A stretch of 20,248 nucleotides of DNA from Paulinella micropora (taxonomy: Eukaryota; Cercozoa; Imbricatea; Euglyphida): the NCBI GenBank assembly GCA_009731375.1, contig BJOX01000117.1, positions 601,545 through 621,792 on the forward strand, in the 5' to 3' direction. The position numbers were made by a program, and so were the translations under genes. A model generated the notes under the pieces. The model saw only the letters and a list, made by a program, of their open reading frames with translations, did no database searches and was not told where the DNA came from. Shown piece by piece: positions 16,628 to 20,248 of this stretch. How positions within the stretch are numbered: the stretch's first letter is position 1; the number at the start of each line of letters is the position of its first letter.

Positions 16628-19059
16628 CTACTTCAAGGCCTCGAAAATCAAGTCCGCTGCTTTTTTTTTTGCTGGTTTGCCGTTTTGTTTATGCCAGGCA
16701 TGACACGTTCTGCCTTCACCGCTACACAGGGGCATGTCGGGGCCACAGGTGCCACAGTAATAGCTCGTGTAAGACGACTTGCTGACAGAAGATGCATACA
16801 AACAAACACGACACCTACGCCTTTTGGGCCTCTCTATGCTCTCATTATATGCTCTACCTGCCTCCTGTTTCTTTTTTGCTTTGTCCGACATGATTACTAG
16901 GGGGTATCTACGAAGTTCCATGCATTTTGGGATGATAGGTTGGGCAGGGGCATGGGGGTCAGAAGCGAGGGCATTGGGGGGTTGGGAATCAGGGGGTGCA
17001 CCTTGCCTGAGGAGGGCTGCAGCAAGCACAGATTTGAAATACCCCGGCCTGTTGTCGCCCTTCGTCATGTTGAGGTTGGCCAAGGACGACTGGCTAAAAA
17101 AACAATAATGTTTGTAAGCGTTGGTGATAATGAAGTCCATCAAAATCATAAAACCGACCTTCTTCCAGTCATTCAAAATAAAAGACAAATTGAGAGAGTT
17201 TGACCCGTGGCGTGCGGAATTAAACATATCAACCGCATTAAAAGCAGAATAATAAAGGGCCACAGCCTCGCACCTGGGGACACAGGGCACAGACTGACTA
17301 AAACGAGCATTACGAGGCTTTCCAGGCAAGGTAGTGGAGCAGGTAGCAATAATTTGCTGCTGGTTGTGGTCGTTTTGGTTGACTGCCAATAGCTTCACCC
17401 CCTCCTTTTCGCATGTTGCAGAAGCTAAATCGCCCTTCCCCCCCCCCCCTTCTACTGTGTAGAAGCCGCACAGGAAAGCCCACATGAGCAGTCTTCACCA
17501 TTCCAACAAAATCGACCCCCCTTTTCTTCATCTCGACTGCTGTTTTGCAAGAAGCGAACCAAGAATCGCCGATGAAAATGCGACCTGTTCCCCACCACGG
17601 CTTGGATAAACGAAGGGTAGTGGCCGTCGTGACTCCAAACTCTTTGGCGAACTCCTTGTGTTTATCTCTGTCCTTACCCTCCACTATTTCCATGGCGATA
17701 CAGACCCCCGTTTCGACATCGCACGCTATATGATATTCCCTTCCAACAGGGATTGGCTTACGGGAGACACACATTTGGCCAGGCATACCTTCCCCTGTAT
17801 ATTGACCCATGCTCTCATCGATAATAATTACCCCCCCTCCCCCCCCCAGCAACGATTGCAGCCCTTGCCTTGGCGTCAACAGCTTCAGCGAATGCTCGAA
17901 TTGGCAAAAAAGGATCATCATCAGTTGCAGGTGGGCCAGTACGTAGACATTTCAAAATGGTGTCGAAGCGATTCAGCGCCATATACTCACCAAAACCATC
18001 TCCTGGGAAGCCATCCGTCCCCTCACTCTCCTTGGGGGCCCAGTGCGACCTTCTTCGACCCTTGTCTGCAATGGAAATGCGTACCAGCAGCCCCAAAAAA
18101 ATCCAGAACTCCTCAGTGGACAATGCTTTTGCTAAACCATTATTTTGTTGTTTTGCAAGCTTCTGGTTGGTGAGCTAAAGGATGGATGTTAAAGCCGACA
18201 TGTGGGGAAAATGAAGAAAGTGTCTACAAACCGGAAAAACAAAAAAATAAAATAAAAATTTTTTGGCAATCACGCAAAATTTTGCACAAAAGCGGACACC
18301 ATGATGACAAAAAAACAAACAAAACAAAGGGAGTTGAAATTAATTTTCATTACATTATTTCTCTGCAACGACGTAACAATATTCAAAAAAAAAACCAGAC
18401 ACATGTAAAAAAAGTATATGGGGTATGGATGCAAACTGGAATAAGAAAAACAAAACGAAATGGCAAAGAAAGAGGAGGGGGGACGCGAGGGGGGAGATGT
18501 CAAACTTCTCTTCCATCGTAGACTTCGCCTTGTGGCGAGGACGATCTGCTCCCCGTCCACTGCCTGGGGACCCACTTTCCAGTCAAAGCCCTTCCCCAAC
18601 ACTTTTTGTTTCTCCTCCTCCACTTGCTGGGCTGTATAGGGGCTGGGGTTAAGAAAGGGAACAGCCTCATCCTCACCTGTCTCCTCCTCCTCCTCTTTTT
18701 CCTCACCCGCCTCATCCAGATTCTGTTGCTGTTTTTGTTCCTCCTCCTGTTCCTCCTGTTCTTCTTCTTCATCCTCCGAAACCCTCATCTCTGCCTCTTT
18801 CTCCTCTGCATTCATGAACTTCAAACTCGATCCTGCCTGCCCAGGCTCTGGCTTCAAATGCTTCGTGAAGAAGTAATAATCCTTGCCATCAAAACCGCGG
18901 CAGCGTAGTTAAAGCTTTTTGGTTTTTTGTTTCTTTTTCTGTCAACACCCCCAAAGCCACAATGTCCTTAAAGGCCCAGTGGGATCGCCAAATTTCTTTT
19001 TTGCCCAAGCCCTCCCCAAGCGCACAACAGGGACTGAAAGGATGTCTTCCACCTCCATC
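16628..19059 (-). pseudogene. piggyBac-type transposase (DDE_Tnp_1_7), frame broken at homopolymers
   Basis: It starts at ATG 19059 (MEVEDILSVPVVRLGRAWAK) and continues through shifts to DGKDYYFFTKHLKP and a Glu-rich acidic region (about 18550-18830). A probable intron (about 18177-18500, acceptor CATCCTTTAG) separates this from the core, which opens LTNQKLAKQQNNGLAK and then STEEFWIFLGLLVRISI. All three catalytic Asp codons are visible: IIIDES (17817-17819), FIGDSWFAS (17565-17567) and NAVDMF (17228-17230). The C-terminus has a C-x2-C-x15-C-x2-C-x6-C-x6-C-H-x2-H zinc module and a basic end, stop at 16628. The core frame breaks twice, at C7-T-C9 (17831-17847) and C12 (17438-17449); in each case loss of one base would reopen it. 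It is either a recently dead copy or a consensus error. Confidence 0.85.
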
Positions 19060-19325
19060 TTTTCCAAAAAAAATCGTTATGTGGTGAGTTTACGTGGAAA
19101 AAGTGCACTGGGAAGGGTCACCCTTCAACTAAAAGTTTTGTGGAGAAATAAATAACTTCAACTAAAAGTTATTGTGGAGAAAAAAATAACTTCAACTAAA
19201 AGTTTTGTGGAGAAATTTTACGACGCGCTTAATAGGGACTTTTCCAATAGTTTTCTAGCGTTTTACTTATGAAAACAGCCACGGTTTAGTCGTGAGAATT
19301 TTTTAAAAATTAGTACTGAAAAATT

Positions 19326-19387
19326 GTTGCCACATGGCAACGCCAGGCACATAGATACTGGTAGTAGTACTTGAAAGAGGGCTTCAA
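19326..19387 (+). repeat. Right subterminal/terminal inverted repeat
   Basis: Reads GTTGCCACATGGCAACGCC, then AGGCACATAGATACTGG, and ends GGCTTCAA at 19387. Confidence 0.7.
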
Positions 19388-19902
19388 ATCCAACTAATCT
19401 GTTCAAGTAATCAAAAATTTTATTTGGGAAATATTTCTCAGCCGTTTCTCAAGTTTCACTGTCCACAAATTTACCGTACATGCGTGTTCACTGGAAATCA
19501 GGGGAAAAGGTAATAGATTGGGGAAAAAAGACAATATTTAATCTTTTGTAAAAAAAAACTTTGATTAAACTAGTTTCGTTCGAAGTCATTCCTGAACGAA
19601 ATCGAAACTAGTTAGTGAAGTCAAAACGTCGTGCAGAGGAGAATCTAACGGGCAGGACAAAACCAGTAAAATGTCAACGATAGTGGTTTTGGCTGGTAAT
19701 TAAAGTGCTCAGTCTGATAATCCGAAAAACTCATTATTTTTCTCTTGGTCTGTCGATCACTAGCAATGGTTGCCGTCTCCCTTGGGGGCAGAGGGACAGA
19801 CATAGATTGTGTACTATGATGAGGAAATAGGAAGCGGCACACAAATCTAGGTTGTATTGTATTTGGAAGTGATAGAAGGCATCACTACACAGACATATTA
19901 AT

Positions 19903-19916
19903 ATCATATATATAAG
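19903..19916 (+). promoter_or_regulatory. Possible TATA box
   Basis: CATATATATAAGCTG is a good TATA-box string on the + strand, about 160 bp upstream of the candidate exon at 20067. In a genome full of TA repeats this could easily be chance. Confidence 0.2.
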
Positions 19917-20066
19917 CTGTGAGGGACGCAGTTGTGTGTGCGTGTGTTAACGTTGTCTGTCTCTGCAGTGCTCGTATCTCATCTCTCATATCTATTTTTC
20001 TTGTTTCGCTTAGTTGAAATCAATGAGATAGATTTTAATATTATAATTCATACTAATCTCACCCAG

Positions 20067-20121
20067 GACCGTAGTGGATGCTTGAGCAGCAGCACTCCCG
20101 CCGTCGTCATGGACCTGGCAG
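20067..20121 (+). CDS. Weak candidate exon near the right edge
   Basis: CTAATCTCACCCAG (branch-like CTAAT plus acceptor ending at 20066) precedes a 55-bp open island reading DRSGCLSSSTPAVVMDLA, followed by GGCAG|GTTTGA (GT at 20122-20123). An ATG lies inside. There is no second copy and no homology I recognise; splice-like strings alone are weak evidence. Confidence 0.2.
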
Positions 20122-20248
20122 GTTTGACCACACTTTGGGGAAGGTGCAGGCGAAGCATTAGGCACATTCTCGTGACAGTCCGCTAGGCCTGTGCGTACCC
20201 TGACTTTTACTAGAATACACTACACTGGTAATGCGATGCATAAAAAAA

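Larger units (their letters stand above)
16369..19387 (-). mobile_element. piggyBac-like DNA transposon
   Basis: A minus-strand transposase (16628-19059) is flanked by imperfect inverted repeats of about 62 bp (16369-16431 and 19326-19387). Both contain TTGCCACATGGCA, a CAGGCACATAGA-like block and GGCTTCAA at matching spacing. A third copy of the palindromic motif, GTTGCCACGTGGCAAC, lies internally at 16601-16616, like the internal inverted repeats of piggyBac. I could not find a TTAA duplication at the outer edges, so exact ends are uncertain. Confidence 0.75.
19388..20248. other. Right flank, mostly unassigned
   Basis: AT-rich unique DNA. It holds an imperfect hairpin with AACTAGTTTCG (19568-19578) and its complement (19603-19613). 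No recognisable gene is present. The window ends in an A-run. Confidence 0.5.

Noticed and set aside
17440-17850. Programmed frameshifting in the piggyBac transposase
   Set aside because: Both sites are simple long G-runs on the coding strand with no slippery-site or pseudoknot design. Homopolymer miscount is the simpler explanation.

Overview
This is eukaryotic nuclear DNA. It has very dense simple-sequence repeats (SSRs: GATA/TATC, CATA/TATG, GA/CT, TA, GAT/AAT), a Tc1/mariner-type and a piggyBac-type DNA transposon, a tRNA-derived SINE, and short exon-like coding islands with GT-AG borders. No prokaryotic feature is present. A protist or algal genome such as a chromerid is my guess; the sequence does not settle it. 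One gap of 747 N and seven fixed 10-N gaps show a draft assembly.

Layout. (1) 1-13.15 kb is mostly SSR. Inside it, on the + strand, sit short coding-like islands: 238-303, 1647-1704, 2786-2845, 6508-6548, 7995-8277, 10840-10909 and 11251-11311. Most have a splice-acceptor-like AG on the left and a GT on the right. I read them as candidate exons of one long + strand gene, or of more than one, whose introns are filled by SSR. I do not recognise the protein. Most islands also occur as full or clipped extra copies, interleaved with SSR, forming composite minisatellites. In one family all nine differences between copies are synonymous, which is strong evidence that the island is or was protein-coding.

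(2) Mobile elements interrupt this zone: a SINE (7171-7438), a foldback repeat family (4233-4370, 10690-10815, half copy 7533-7590), and a 1.4-kb Tc1/mariner element (8674-10084) with 100-bp inverted repeats and a decayed, internally duplicated transposase.

(3) 13.15-16.37 kb is ordinary-complexity DNA with an inverted-repeat element (13257-13842) and a minus-strand gene or gene remnant for a Ser-rich protein (14853-15743).

(4) 16.37-19.39 kb is a piggyBac-like transposon. Its minus-strand transposase keeps all three catalytic Asp codons and a Cys/His zinc module, but the frame breaks at homopolymer runs.

(5) 19.39-20.25 kb holds only a weak candidate promoter and exon.

The most interesting observation is the recurrent architecture in which small exon-like islands are amplified together with flanking SSR. 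At least six unrelated islands show it.
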